A DNA stretch of 64,000 bases from Flavobacterium sp. UBA2787 (lineage in GTDB: Bacteria; Bacteroidota; Bacteroidia; Flavobacteriales; Flavobacteriaceae). The DNA is taken from the NCBI GenBank assembly GCA_002352205.1, contig DEHZ01000010.1, positions 245-64,244 of the forward strand, in the 5' to 3' direction. The notes under the pieces were generated by a model, which saw nothing but the letters and a program-made list of their open reading frames with translations, had not been told where the DNA came from and did not search any database. This document shows positions 34,980 to 44,936 of the stretch, piece by piece. A program made the position numbers and the translations under genes. The first letter of the stretch is position 1, and each line of letters begins with the position of its first letter.

Positions 34980-36371
34980 ATGAAAATTACAAAAATTTGT
35001 TGCATTGGAGCTGGTTATGTAGGAGGTCCTACAATGGCCGTTATTGCTCAAAAATGTCCCCATATCCAAGTAACTGTAGTCGATTTGAATGAACAAAGAA
35101 TCAAGTTATGGAATGATCCCAATGTAGAAAACATACCTATTTATGAACCTGGGCTAAGTGAGGTGGTTGCTGAAGCTCGTGGTAGAAATTTATTTTTCTC
35201 TACCAATGTAGACCAAGCCATTGACGAAGCCGAAATGATTTTTATTTCTGTTAACACTCCTACCAAAACTTATGGTTCCGGTAAAGGTTTGGCGGCTGAC
35301 TTAAAATATATCGAGTTGTGTGCTCGTCAAATTGCTCGCGTTTCAAAAACGGATAAAATTGTGGTAGAAAAATCTACTTTACCGGTTAGAACGGCTGAGG
35401 CAATTAAAAGCATTTTGCAGAATACCGGAAACGGTGTTAAATATCAAATACTCTCTAATCCTGAATTTTTGGCAGAGGGAACTGCCGTGGAAGATTTATT
35501 TAGTCCTGACAGAGTTTTGATTGGTGGTGAAACAACGCCGGAAGGTGAACATGCTATTCAAGCTTTGGTTGAAGTTTATGCCAATTGGGTGCCTAAAGAA
35601 AGGATATTAACTACTAATGTATGGTCTTCAGAGTTATCAAAATTAGTTGCTAATGCTTTTTTAGCACAGCGTGTATCGTCTATTAATGCCATTTCTGAAT
35701 TATGTGAAAAAACAGGTGCTGATGTAAATGAAGTTTCCAAAGCCATTGGAATGGATAGCCGAATTGGTTCGAAATTTTTGAAAGCCTCTGTAGGTTTTGG
35801 CGGATCGTGTTTTCAAAAAGACATATTAAACTTAGTTTATATTGCCAAATCGTATGGATTGAATGAAGTGGCTGATTATTGGGAGCAGGTGATTATTATG
35901 AATGATCATCAAAAAACCCGATTCTCTAAAAAAATTGTTACCACCCTTTATAATACAGTTGCCGATAAAAAAATTACTTTTTTAGGTTGGGCTTTCAAAA
36001 AAGATACCAATGATACTCGTGAATCAGCCGCTATTTATGTGGCGGATAATTTACTGTTTGAACAAGCCAATATAGTTGTTTTTGATCCTAAAGTGAGTTA
36101 CAACCAAATTTTATCCGATTTAAATTATTTGTGTTCTCGATCGGAGGATGAAAATAGTGGACATATTTCAGCTACTTCCGATCCTTATGAGGCTTGTGCG
36201 GGAGCTCATGCCATTGCTATACTTACGGAATGGGATGAATTTAAAAATTATGATTGGGAAAGAATATTTACCAATATGAACAAACCCGCCTTTGTTTTTG
36301 ATGGTAGAAACTTATTAGACAAAGAAAAATTAACCAAAATTGGTTTTAAATACCAAGCCATTGGTTCTTAA
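34980..36371 (+). CDS. ugd: UDP-glucose 6-dehydrogenase, animal-type
   Basis: It oxidises UDP-glucose to UDP-glucuronate with two NAD+. The 463-residue protein follows metazoan UGDH closely, as I remember that sequence: [13 protein letters not shown] at the NAD site, [10 protein letters not shown], and [16 protein letters not shown] with catalytic Cys277 (Cys276 in human). Most bacterial Ugd enzymes are shorter and differ in these blocks. I chose the ATG at 34980, 13 bp after the epimerase stop, because residue 2 begins the conserved KITKICCIG; a frame extension to 34869 overlaps the epimerase. The product feeds glucuronate to the polymer and to the 4-epimerase at 38719. Confidence 0.95.
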   Translation: MKITKICCIGAGYVGGPTMAVIAQKCPHIQVTVVDLNEQRIKLWNDPNVENIPIYEPGLSEVVAEARGRNLFFSTNVDQAIDEAEMIFISVNTPTKTYGSGKGLAADLKYIELCARQIARVSKTDKIVVEKSTLPVRTAEAIKSILQNTGNGVKYQILSNPEFLAEGTAVEDLFSPDRVLIGGETTPEGEHAIQALVEVYANWVPKERILTTNVWSSELSKLVANAFLAQRVSSINAISELCEKTGADVNEVSKAIGMDSRIGSKFLKASVGFGGSCFQKDILNLVYIAKSYGLNEVADYWEQVIIMNDHQKTRFSKKIVTTLYNTVADKKITFLGWAFKKDTNDTRESAAIYVADNLLFEQANIVVFDPKVSYNQILSDLNYLCSRSEDENSGHISATSDPYEACAGAHAIAILTEWDEFKNYDWERIFTNMNKPAFVFDGRNLLDKEKLTKIGFKYQAIGS

Positions 36372-36380
36372 ATAAAAAAA

Positions 36381-37658
36381 ATGAATATAAAAATTGCTGT
36401 TATCGGTTTAGGATATGTAGGATTGCCTCTAGCTCGTCTATTTGCTACTAAATATCCTGTAGTGGGGTTTGATATTAATCAAAAACGTATTGAAGAGCTT
36501 AATCAAGGATTAGACAATACACTAGAGGTAGATGAACAACTATTGAAAGCTGTTTTGACTGACGAACCACTTACGAAGAACGGACTGTTTTGTTCTTCGA
36601 ATTTGGAAGACATTCACGATTGTACTTATTATATTGTTACTGTGCCTACTCCGGTTGATAAAAATAACAGACCTGATTTAACTCCTTTATACAAATCCAG
36701 TGAAACCGTTGGAAAAGTGCTAAAAAAAGGTGACATCGTTATCTATGAATCAACGGTTTATCCTGGTGTTACTGAAGATGAATGCGTGCCTGTTTTGGAA
36801 CGCGTAAGCGGTTTGCAATTTAATGTTGACTTTTTTGCCGGCTATTCTCCTGAAAGAATTAACCCGGGTGACAAAGAACATACGGTAGATAAAATATTAA
36901 AAGTAACTGCTGGTTCAACTCCCGAAATCGGTATTAAAGTTAATGAACTTTATAAATCAGTTATCACGGCAGGAACCCATTTGGCTCCTACGATCAAAGT
37001 GGCCGAAGCTGCTAAAGTTATTGAAAATTCGCAACGTGATATTAATATTGCCTTTGTGAATGAATTAGCTAAGATTTTTAACATGCTGGATATAGATACC
37101 CACGCTGTGCTTGAAGCAGCTGGGACAAAATGGAATTTTCTTCCTTTTAAACCTGGATTGGTGGGCGGACATTGTATTGGAGTTGATCCTTACTATTTAG
37201 CCCAAAAAGCCCAAGAAGCGGGCTATCATCCAGAAATAATTTTGGCGGGAAGACGTTTGAACGACAGTATGGGTGAATATGTAGCCTCACAGGTTGTTAA
37301 GCTTATGATTAAAAAGGGTATTACGATTAACAAAGCGAAAGTTTTGATGTTGGGTATCACTTTTAAAGAAAACTGTCCTGATGTTCGCAATACAAAAATT
37401 GTTGATGTAATCAAAGCTTTAGCTGATTATGGCATCGCTGTATCTATTTACGATCCTTGGGCTAACCCGAATGAAGTGAAACATGAATATAATTTAACAA
37501 TGTCTAATGAATTGGTAAACGAACAATTTGATGGTATTGTTTTGGGTGTAGCTCACAAAGAATTTTTGACACTTGATTTTGAGGAATTAAAAAATGAGCA
37601 CGCTATTGTTTATGATGTAAAAGGGATATTAACTACACAAGCAGACGGAAAATTATAG
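36381..37658 (+). CDS. UDP-N-acetylhexosamine 6-dehydrogenase, TviB/WbpO-like
   Basis: This nucleotide-sugar dehydrogenase (425 residues) is of the UDP-GlcNAc/GalNAc branch. It has the NAD motif IGLGYVGLPLA (residues 8-18), the TPVDKNNRPDL block, the FAGYSPERINPGD block and catalytic Cys265 in VGGHCIGVDPYY. These are the signatures of TviB and WbpO, which make UDP-GlcNAcA or UDP-GalNAcA. It lies 9 bp after ugd and 1 bp before rmlB, within the precursor block. Its partner is probably the epimerase at 33983. Confidence 0.93.
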   Translation: MNIKIAVIGLGYVGLPLARLFATKYPVVGFDINQKRIEELNQGLDNTLEVDEQLLKAVLTDEPLTKNGLFCSSNLEDIHDCTYYIVTVPTPVDKNNRPDLTPLYKSSETVGKVLKKGDIVIYESTVYPGVTEDECVPVLERVSGLQFNVDFFAGYSPERINPGDKEHTVDKILKVTAGSTPEIGIKVNELYKSVITAGTHLAPTIKVAEAAKVIENSQRDINIAFVNELAKIFNMLDIDTHAVLEAAGTKWNFLPFKPGLVGGHCIGVDPYYLAQKAQEAGYHPEIILAGRRLNDSMGEYVASQVVKLMIKKGITINKAKVLMLGITFKENCPDVRNTKIVDVIKALADYGIAVSIYDPWANPNEVKHEYNLTMSNELVNEQFDGIVLGVAHKEFLTLDFEELKNEHAIVYDVKGILTTQADGKL

Positions 37659-37659
37659 T

Positions 37660-38706
37660 ATGAAAAAAATTCTAATCACCGGAGGTGCAGGATTTATTGG
37701 GTCACATGTTGTGAGACGTTTTGTTACCAACTATCCACAGTATAGCATCTATAATTTGGATGCCTTAACCTATGCCGGAAATTTAGAGAATATTACAGAT
37801 ATTGATCAACTTCCCAATTATACTTTTGTGAAAGGGGATATTACGGATGCTGATTTTATAACAGCTTTATTTGTAAAAGAACAATTTGATGGTGTGATTC
37901 ACTTGGCAGCCGAATCACATGTAGATCGGTCCATAACCGATCCGTTGGCATTTGTGAAAACCAATGTTATTGGTACAATGAATTTGCTGAACGCCGCAAG
38001 AGAAATTTGGAAAAAGAATACAGACGGAAAGCGTTTTTATCACATTTCAACCGATGAAGTTTACGGTACGTTGGGAACAACCGGTTTGTTTACAGAAGAA
38101 ACTCCTTATGAACCCAATTCGCCTTATTCGGCTTCCAAAGCCGCTTCTGATCATTTTGTTCGTGCTTATGGCGAAACGTATGGTTTGCCCTATGTTATTA
38201 CCAATTGTTCTAATAATTATGGACCTAATCATTTTCCTGAAAAATTAATTCCGTTGTTCATCAACAATATTATAAACAATAAACCTTTGCCTGTTTATGG
38301 CGATGGAAATTATACCAGAGATTGGCTATATGTAATTGATCACGCTATTGCCATAGATTTGGTTTTTCATAAAGGTCGCAATCATGAAACATATAACATT
38401 GGCGGTTTCAACGAATGGAAGAATATTGATTTAGTACGTCTTTTGTGTCAAAAGATGGATGCTACATTAAACAGACCAACCGGAACTTCCGAGCAGTTAA
38501 TCACATTCGTGAAAGATCGTCCGGGTCATGACTTACGCTATGCTATTGATGCAACTAAAATTAATAAAGAACTCGGGTGGAAACCTTCGGTTACCTTTGA
38601 GGAAGGTTTGGAAGCTACCATTGAGTGGTTTTTAAGTAACGAAAAATGGCTTACTAGTGTTACGTCTGGTGACTATCAGCGTTACTACGATAAGCAATAT
38701 TCATAA
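37660..38706 (+). CDS. rmlB: dTDP-glucose 4,6-dehydratase
   Basis: RmlB converts dTDP-glucose to dTDP-4-keto-6-deoxyglucose. All key elements are in the 348-residue protein: GGAGFIG at 8-14, LDALTYAGN, AAESHVDRSI, the catalytic pair Asp132-Glu133 in STDEVYG, Tyr156-x3-Lys160, and NCSNNYGP. rmlA, rmlC and rmlD are not in this window, so dTDP-glucose supply and any later steps must be encoded elsewhere. It begins 1 bp after the preceding stop. Confidence 0.96.
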   Translation: MKKILITGGAGFIGSHVVRRFVTNYPQYSIYNLDALTYAGNLENITDIDQLPNYTFVKGDITDADFITALFVKEQFDGVIHLAAESHVDRSITDPLAFVKTNVIGTMNLLNAAREIWKKNTDGKRFYHISTDEVYGTLGTTGLFTEETPYEPNSPYSASKAASDHFVRAYGETYGLPYVITNCSNNYGPNHFPEKLIPLFINNIINNKPLPVYGDGNYTRDWLYVIDHAIAIDLVFHKGRNHETYNIGGFNEWKNIDLVRLLCQKMDATLNRPTGTSEQLITFVKDRPGHDLRYAIDATKINKELGWKPSVTFEEGLEATIEWFLSNEKWLTSVTSGDYQRYYDKQYS

Positions 38707-38718
38707 AAAACAAATGGT

Positions 38719-39738
38719 ATGAAAGTATTAGTAACAGGAGCAGCCGGATTTATTGGCTATCATTTGTCTGAAAAATTACTTTCAGAGGGGCATATAGTGG
38801 TTGGATTGGATAATCTCAACGATTATTATGATGTTCAGCTTAAATTAGGTAGATTAAATGAACTTGGAATCACCGAAGTTACTTTGAATTATAATCAATT
38901 GTATTTGGGTTTAAAGCATAATGAAAAGTTCAGTTTTATTAAGCTCAATTTGGAAGATCATGACGCTGTAAATCAACTATTTAAAAATCAACAATTTGAT
39001 TTAGTTTGCAATTTAGCCGCACAAGCGGGTGTTCGTTATAGTCTAGAAAAACCTTTTAAATATGTAGAAAGTAATGTGAGTGGATTTTTATCCATTTTGG
39101 AGGGTTGTAGAAATCATCACGTGAAAAAACTGATTTATGCCAGCAGTTCCAGTGTATATGGACTAAACGAGAAGATTCCCTTTTCTACCGAAGATGCAGT
39201 AGATCATCCGATTAGTTTGTACGCAGCTACCAAAAAGGCCAACGAATTAATGGCTCACACCTATAGTCATCTATTTGGAATTCAAACGGTTGGTTTACGG
39301 TTTTTTACCGTTTACGGACCTTGGGGAAGACCTGATATGGCCATGTTCTTGTTTACAGACGCTATCTTAAATAATAAACCTATACAAGTGTTTAATCACG
39401 GTAATTTGTCAAGGGATTTTACTTATATTGATGATATTGTAGGCGGAATGTTAAAAATTGCCAAGGCTTTTCAAGAAGACACCTTTAAAACAACCTATAA
39501 ATTGTATAACATAGGAAACAGTAAACCTGTAAAATTACTCGATTTTATTGAGGCCATTGAAGAGGTTACACAAAAAAAAGCCATCAAAGAACTATTACCC
39601 ATGCAGCCAGGCGATGTAGAAAAAACATGGGCCGATGTTGAAGATTTAAAAAACGATTTCAATTATAATCCCAACACTGATATAAAAGTTGGTGTAGCCG
39701 CTTTTGTTAAATGGTATAAAGAATATTATTCACTTTAA
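38719..39738 (+). CDS. UDP-glucuronate 4-epimerase-like SDR (CapI type)
   Basis: This 339-residue extended SDR has NAD motif GAAGFIG (residues 7-13), the DNLNDYYD block, the AAQAGVRYS motif typical of UDP-glucuronate epimerases, and catalytic Tyr168-x3-Lys172. The FFTVYGPWGRPDMA segment also fits this group. It should make UDP-galacturonate from the UDP-glucuronate produced by Ugd four genes upstream. With WbpP/TviB-like enzymes present too, the polymer is likely rich in acidic sugars. Confidence 0.92.
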   Translation: MKVLVTGAAGFIGYHLSEKLLSEGHIVVGLDNLNDYYDVQLKLGRLNELGITEVTLNYNQLYLGLKHNEKFSFIKLNLEDHDAVNQLFKNQQFDLVCNLAAQAGVRYSLEKPFKYVESNVSGFLSILEGCRNHHVKKLIYASSSSVYGLNEKIPFSTEDAVDHPISLYAATKKANELMAHTYSHLFGIQTVGLRFFTVYGPWGRPDMAMFLFTDAILNNKPIQVFNHGNLSRDFTYIDDIVGGMLKIAKAFQEDTFKTTYKLYNIGNSKPVKLLDFIEAIEEVTQKKAIKELLPMQPGDVEKTWADVEDLKNDFNYNPNTDIKVGVAAFVKWYKEYYSL

Positions 39739-39742
39739 TACT

Positions 39743-40747
39743 ATGATTAAAATTTCTGTTGTGATACCGGTTTACAATGCTGAAAATCATTTAGCAGAGT
39801 GCCTTGATTCTGTATTAAATCAAAGCTTATCTGATATTGAAGTAATTTGTATCGATGATGGTAGTGAAGATGATTCATTAACAATTTTAAAACAATATGC
39901 TGAAACTGATTTTAGATTAAAGATACTATCACAAGCAAACCAAGGTGTTTCTGTTGCAAGAAATGCCGGACTTGAAGTTGCTAAAGGAAAATATGTTAGT
40001 TTTGTTGACGGAGATGATACTATTGATAAAGATTTTTTACAAAATTTATATAACATAATTGAAATACATGAAGTAGATGTTGTATTTTCTAAGCTATTTG
40101 ACCACGAAAGTTTTAATCAATTTTTCAATGTTCTACATAGAGAAGAGATAAGAAATACATTACTTCGTTTCTTTATTAAAGATGCTCAGTTTTATTCTGT
40201 TTGCAATAAACTTTTCTCAAATAGTATAATTCAAAGAAATCAAATACGATTTCCACAAGGAGTTAAATTAGGAGAAGACGGTCATTTTAATATACAGTTT
40301 TTGATTTGTAGTGAAAAAGTTTTCTTTTTTGATTATTGTGGTTATCAATATAGAGAGGTTGATGAAAGTGCAACACGAAATATTTTTAAACATAATTATA
40401 TTCAAAAAGCAGTTGAGAACTATATGATCGATTGGACACCTATATTAGGTGATGTTATCAGTTCTAAAGAAATTCAACATTTAAAAAAAGTTACTTTTGT
40501 AAAAAAAATTATTTCGCTAACCTATATTTATGCAAATCCCAAAAGCGGACTTTCTTTAAAGAAAAGATTATTTAAATTAAAAGAAATCATAAACAATCAG
40601 GAGGTATCTGATGTTTTTTCGGATATTAGCCTTAAAAATGAACTTAATCTTACTAGATACAAGGGTGCTATATTTGATGGGATTAGGAATAAAAACATAT
40701 TTTATATATATATATTAACACTTTTTAGTTATTACAGAAACAAATGA
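39743..40747 (+). CDS. Family 2 glycosyltransferase
   Basis: This is a GT-A fold transferase of 334 residues. The N-terminus has the usual KISVVIPVYNAENHLAECLDSVLNQ start, DDGSEDDS for nucleotide binding and a DGDDT metal site near residue 90. The C-terminal 120 residues are basic and helical and probably bind the membrane. The ATG at 39743 was chosen, 4 bp after the previous stop; a longer frame start at 39704 overlaps the epimerase and adds no conserved residues. Donor and acceptor are unknown. Confidence 0.88.
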   Translation: MIKISVVIPVYNAENHLAECLDSVLNQSLSDIEVICIDDGSEDDSLTILKQYAETDFRLKILSQANQGVSVARNAGLEVAKGKYVSFVDGDDTIDKDFLQNLYNIIEIHEVDVVFSKLFDHESFNQFFNVLHREEIRNTLLRFFIKDAQFYSVCNKLFSNSIIQRNQIRFPQGVKLGEDGHFNIQFLICSEKVFFFDYCGYQYREVDESATRNIFKHNYIQKAVENYMIDWTPILGDVISSKEIQHLKKVTFVKKIISLTYIYANPKSGLSLKKRLFKLKEIINNQEVSDVFSDISLKNELNLTRYKGAIFDGIRNKNIFYIYILTLFSYYRNK

Positions 40748-41901
40748 GAATATTACTTTTTTTACACGGCGGAAGTTTAAATAGAGGATGCGAAGCAATA
40801 ATAAGATCTGCAATACCAATTATAAAGAAGAGCAACCCCACTGCAACAATTAATTTAGCATCTTTTGATCCTGAATCTGATAGAGATATACCTGGAATTA
40901 ATAAAGTATTTGACACCCTCTCTAGGCCAATAAAAAAATACAGTTTAGATTGGTTTAAAAGTTTGTATTATGTCAAATTTCATCATTCTGATGAATTTGC
41001 ACATAAAGCAATGAACAAAAAGCTTTTAGATTTGATTCCACAGCATGATGTTTTTTTATCAGTAGGAGGAGATAACTATTGTTACGGAGAACAACCTTGG
41101 CTTTATGTTGTTGATAAATGCATTAAAAATGCAGGAAAAAAAATAGTCCTTTGGGGTGCTTCCATTGGAGAAGAAGATTTATCACCAGCTAAAATTGAAG
41201 ATTTAAAACAATTTGATTTATTATTAGTAAGAGAGACACTCACAGAGACAATATTAAAAAATAACGGAATTACCAATGTAAAACTTTGTGCAGATGGTGC
41301 TTTTACGATGGAAAAAGAAGAGCTTCCACTTCCGGCAGGCTGGCAAGAAGGTAATACCCTGGGATTTAATTATAGTCCATTGGTTTGGAAAAAAAATAAA
41401 TCGTCAAAAGAAGCTTCTTTAAAATTAATTCAACATATTCTGGATACCACTGATATGACTGTGGCTCTAACCCCTCATGTCATGATTAATGGCAATAACG
41501 ATTATGAAATTTTGAAGGAGTTTTATAACCAATTTAAATCTAGTAATCGTATCATTCTGTTACCAGATAATTTGAATGCTATTCAATACAAAGGGTATAT
41601 TGCTCGTATGCGATTTTTTATTGGGGCTAGGACTCATGCAACCATTGCAGCTTATTCTAATATGGTTCCAACGATGGTTTTAGGTTATAGTGTAAAATCT
41701 AAAGGAATTGCAAAAGATATTTTTGGTAGTGAAAGACTAGTTTTGGATTTAAGTGAAATTTCAGACACAACCAAATTAATTGAAAAATTCGAAGAATTAA
41801 AACGTGACGAAGCAGAACTTCGTGAAATTCTAAACAAACAAATGCCGCAAACTAAATCAATGTCTTTTAAAGCAGGTGAGTATTTGGCATCAATAGTTTA
41901 A
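40744..41901 (+). CDS. Polysaccharide pyruvyltransferase family protein
   Basis: The 385-residue protein fits the family that adds a pyruvate ketal from PEP to capsule sugars. Visible are the GGSLNRGCEAI start, SVGGDNYCYG near residue 100 and FIGARTHATIAAYSNMVP near residue 297, with a conserved GYSVKSKGIA after it. It overlaps the previous gene by 4 bp (ATGA), so coupling is likely. Pyruvylation would add further negative charge. The target sugar is unknown. Confidence 0.85.
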   Translation: MRILLFLHGGSLNRGCEAIIRSAIPIIKKSNPTATINLASFDPESDRDIPGINKVFDTLSRPIKKYSLDWFKSLYYVKFHHSDEFAHKAMNKKLLDLIPQHDVFLSVGGDNYCYGEQPWLYVVDKCIKNAGKKIVLWGASIGEEDLSPAKIEDLKQFDLLLVRETLTETILKNNGITNVKLCADGAFTMEKEELPLPAGWQEGNTLGFNYSPLVWKKNKSSKEASLKLIQHILDTTDMTVALTPHVMINGNNDYEILKEFYNQFKSSNRIILLPDNLNAIQYKGYIARMRFFIGARTHATIAAYSNMVPTMVLGYSVKSKGIAKDIFGSERLVLDLSEISDTTKLIEKFEELKRDEAELREILNKQMPQTKSMSFKAGEYLASIV

Positions 41902-41902
41902 A

Positions 41903-43087
41903 ATGAAAAAAAAAATCATATTTATCATTCCATCAGTTGATGCAGGTGGGGCTGAAAAAAGCCTTGTAAATTTATTGCATACCATAAACTATGATTTGTA
42001 TGCCGTTGATTTGTTGCTTCTAAAGAATGAGGGTATTTTTTTTGATAGTTTGCCTCACCAAGTAAATCTTGTTCAGCTCGGGAAAGCCTATGATACTTTT
42101 TCATTACCGCTTCTCAAGGCAGTTTTATTTTTTTTACTACGGTTAGAAATCAAATTGGCTTTCTGCAGATTTATGTTTTTTTGGCAAGGCAGAAAAAAAA
42201 GAACTATAGGTGTAAATGAACAACAGCAATGGAAATACCTTCAGCCTATTATTGGCTCTGTCAACAAAACGTATGATGCTGCCATTGGTTTCTTGGAAAA
42301 AACGTCTAACTACTTAGTTGTAGATTGTATTAAAGCCGATCGAAAAATTGGTTTTATACATAACGATTATACAAAGCTCCAAGTAAATAAAGAGTTTGAT
42401 TTTACCTATTTCAAACAATTGAATGCTGTTTTGACCATTTCTGAGCAATGTTTAGAAGTATTGCAACATACTTTTCCCGAACTGAGTTCAAAATTTAAAA
42501 TAATGTATAACATTGTTTCCGTTGACTTAATCAATCAGATGGCTCAAGCTGATATGAAAGTTTCAAAAGATGAAAACTATTTGCTTTCCATCGGTCGGTT
42601 AGATACTCAAAAGGGATTTGATATGGCGATTCATGCCGTTAAACTATTGGTTGATAAAGGAGTAGCTATTAAATGGTATATTATTGGTGAAGGACCGGAA
42701 CGAAAAAATTTAGAAACGTTACTACTAACTCTTGGACTTTCCAATCATGTTTCTCTATTGGGTTTAAAAAAGAATCCGTATCCTTACTTGAAAAATGCAC
42801 TTATTTACGTTCAACCTTCCCGATTTGAAGGTAAATCCATTGCAATAGATGAGGCAAAAATTTTATGTAAACCAATTCTTGTTACAGATTTTTCTACTGT
42901 TGGTGATCAAATTGAACATTTACAAACCGGGTATATTACTAAAATGAATCCTGAAAGTTTAGCCGAAGGAATTGAAAAAATGCTATTGGATGCTGAGCTT
43001 CGATTACAATTGAGTCAACAATTGCAATTTTTACAATTGGATACAGCTACAGAAATTGAAAAATTATATACATTAATTCATGAATAA
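41903..43087 (+). CDS. Family 4 glycosyltransferase, tandem copy 1
   Basis: This GT-B transferase has 394 residues. The N-domain begins KKKIIFIIPSVDAGGAEKSLVNLL, and the C-domain has SIGRLDTQKGFD and the EX7E motif in SRFEGKSIAIDEAKIL. It starts 1 bp after the pyruvyltransferase stop. The following gene is a clear paralogue with the same layout and overlapping ends, so this pair arose by tandem duplication and may add two related residues in turn. Confidence 0.92.
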   Translation: MKKKIIFIIPSVDAGGAEKSLVNLLHTINYDLYAVDLLLLKNEGIFFDSLPHQVNLVQLGKAYDTFSLPLLKAVLFFLLRLEIKLAFCRFMFFWQGRKKRTIGVNEQQQWKYLQPIIGSVNKTYDAAIGFLEKTSNYLVVDCIKADRKIGFIHNDYTKLQVNKEFDFTYFKQLNAVLTISEQCLEVLQHTFPELSSKFKIMYNIVSVDLINQMAQADMKVSKDENYLLSIGRLDTQKGFDMAIHAVKLLVDKGVAIKWYIIGEGPERKNLETLLLTLGLSNHVSLLGLKKNPYPYLKNALIYVQPSRFEGKSIAIDEAKILCKPILVTDFSTVGDQIEHLQTGYITKMNPESLAEGIEKMLLDAELRLQLSQQLQFLQLDTATEIEKLYTLIHE

Positions 43088-44273
43088 TACCAAGAAAAAA
43101 ATACTTTTTATCATTAATAATTTAAGTTGTGGCGGTGCAGAAAATGCACTTGTTTCATTGCTTCAAGTGTTTGATTATCAGAAGTATGATGTTGATTTGT
43201 TATTGATGAAAAGCGAAGGTGTTTTTTTAAAAAAATTACCCAAGGAAGTTCAACTTTTGCCGGCTCCCAAAGAGATTCCCTTTTTTGACATGTCTTTTAA
43301 AACAGCGGTTTTAAGAAGTTTAGCTACATTTCGATGGGATATAATTTTAGCCCGACTGGTTTATTTATTCTATGCCAGAAACGAACCAGTGCCTACTATC
43401 AAAGATCAAAAATTGTGGAGAGCTATGCGTATTTGCTTACCTAAGCTACCTCAAAAGTATGATGTATCGATCAGCTTCCTCGAAAATATTCCGAATTGCT
43501 ACAATGTTGATAAAGTGACTTCGACCAAAAAAATTGCGTTTATCCGAAATGACTATGAAAAGTTAGGTATGGATCCGGAATTGGATCGACCTTATTTTAA
43601 ACAATTAACCGCTTTGTTAACTGTTTCTAAATCCTGTGAAGCCATTTTGCAACGACTTTTTTCAGATCTACCCATTCAAATCGGAACCATGCAAAGTGTT
43701 TTTTCATTAGAAACTATTAAAGTTATGGCTGCAGAACCAATACAAGAAGATTTTTCAGGTCACACTATTGTTTCTGTCGGACGATTAGATCCCCAAAAAG
43801 GTTTTGATTTAGCCATTAAAGCATGTTCTCTTTTGGTTCAAAAAGGTTATGCTGTTAAATGGTATATCTTAGGAGAAGGTAATTTGAGAAACGAATTGCA
43901 AAACCAAATTAATAATTTGCAACTAACGGATCATTTCTTTTTGATCGGAGCAAAAGAAAACCCCTATCCTTATTTGCAAAAAGCATCAATTTATGCTCAA
44001 ACGTCAAGATTTGAAGGAAAATCACGTGCTACTGAAGAAGCAAAAATTCTTCAAAAAATTATTTTAGCTACTAATTTCCCAACGGTTTCAGACCAACTTA
44101 CTCATCTTGAAAACGGTTATATTGTTGATTTAAATGAAGAAGCCATTGCAGAAGGTATAATACAACTAATTGAAAATAAAGAAATTGGAGAACAACTTAA
44201 ACAGAATCTAAGCATTTCTCAAATTAACAACGATCAAGAGTTAAAAATTCTTTATGATATAATTGAAAAATAA
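43080..44273 (+). CDS. Family 4 glycosyltransferase, tandem copy 2
   Basis: This 397-residue GT-B transferase is a paralogue of the preceding gene. Shared blocks are LSCGGAENALVSLLQ, SVGRLDPQKGFDLAIKA and SRFEGKSRATEEAKIL (EX7E). It overlaps the previous gene by 8 bp. Divergence in the N-domain, where acceptor contacts lie, suggests a different acceptor. Donor is unknown. Confidence 0.92.
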   Translation: MNNTKKKILFIINNLSCGGAENALVSLLQVFDYQKYDVDLLLMKSEGVFLKKLPKEVQLLPAPKEIPFFDMSFKTAVLRSLATFRWDIILARLVYLFYARNEPVPTIKDQKLWRAMRICLPKLPQKYDVSISFLENIPNCYNVDKVTSTKKIAFIRNDYEKLGMDPELDRPYFKQLTALLTVSKSCEAILQRLFSDLPIQIGTMQSVFSLETIKVMAAEPIQEDFSGHTIVSVGRLDPQKGFDLAIKACSLLVQKGYAVKWYILGEGNLRNELQNQINNLQLTDHFFLIGAKENPYPYLQKASIYAQTSRFEGKSRATEEAKILQKIILATNFPTVSDQLTHLENGYIVDLNEEAIAEGIIQLIENKEIGEQLKQNLSISQINNDQELKILYDIIEK

Positions 44274-44283
44274 AAATTTACTT

Positions 44284-44838
44284 ATGAAAATTATTAATTT
44301 TTTAAGATCACGATTAAGAAAATATATTAACCAAGAAGTTTGGTTAAAAGATGATATTAAAAATGGATTAAAAATTGGCAAAGGATGTAAAATACAACCC
44401 GGCTTAATGGTAGATAATTCTAACGCTTGGTTAATCGAAATTGGTGATTATGTAACCATAGCTCCCCAAGCTTATCTTTTAGCTCATGATGCCAGTACAA
44501 AAATTCCTTTAGGAGGCACTAAAATTGGTAAAATAGTTTTGGAGGACTATTGTTTTATTGGTGCCCGTGCACTGATTATGCCCGGTGTTAGAGTTGGCAA
44601 AAATTCAATTGTTGCTGCAGGAAGTGTTGTAACTAAAAGTGTTCCTGAAAATACTGTAGTAGGAGGTAATCCTGCCAAGTTTATTTGTACCGTTGAAGAT
44701 TATTTGAATAAGCAGAAAGAATTAATGAAAGTACTTCCTAACTATGATGATTCCTATTCAATTCAAAAAAATGTTTCTTTTGAAAAGAGAATGCAAATGA
44801 GCGAAGATTTAAAAGATCAAATGGGTTTTAGATTTTAA
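44284..44838 (+). CDS. Hexapeptide-repeat acyltransferase
   Basis: This left-handed beta-helix transferase (184 residues) probably O-acetylates the polymer. The hexapeptide pattern runs through IGKGCKIQPGLMV, IGDYVTIAPQAYL and LEDYCFIGARALIMPGVRVGKNSIVAAGSVV, and the catalytic histidine is probably in LLAHDAS. It ends with a helical tail. The ATG at 44284 is preferred; a start at 44263 overlaps the previous gene by 11 bp. A 98-bp gap follows, the first longer break in this run of genes. Confidence 0.88.
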   Translation: MKIINFLRSRLRKYINQEVWLKDDIKNGLKIGKGCKIQPGLMVDNSNAWLIEIGDYVTIAPQAYLLAHDASTKIPLGGTKIGKIVLEDYCFIGARALIMPGVRVGKNSIVAAGSVVTKSVPENTVVGGNPAKFICTVEDYLNKQKELMKVLPNYDDSYSIQKNVSFEKRMQMSEDLKDQMGFRF

Positions 44839-44936
44839 AAATAGAGTTAATTTTAGATACTTGAAAAATATATAAATAAGAATTAGGTAAACTCAATAGT
44901 TTTAAGGTTTTCCTTTTACAAATTAAAATAAAAAAA

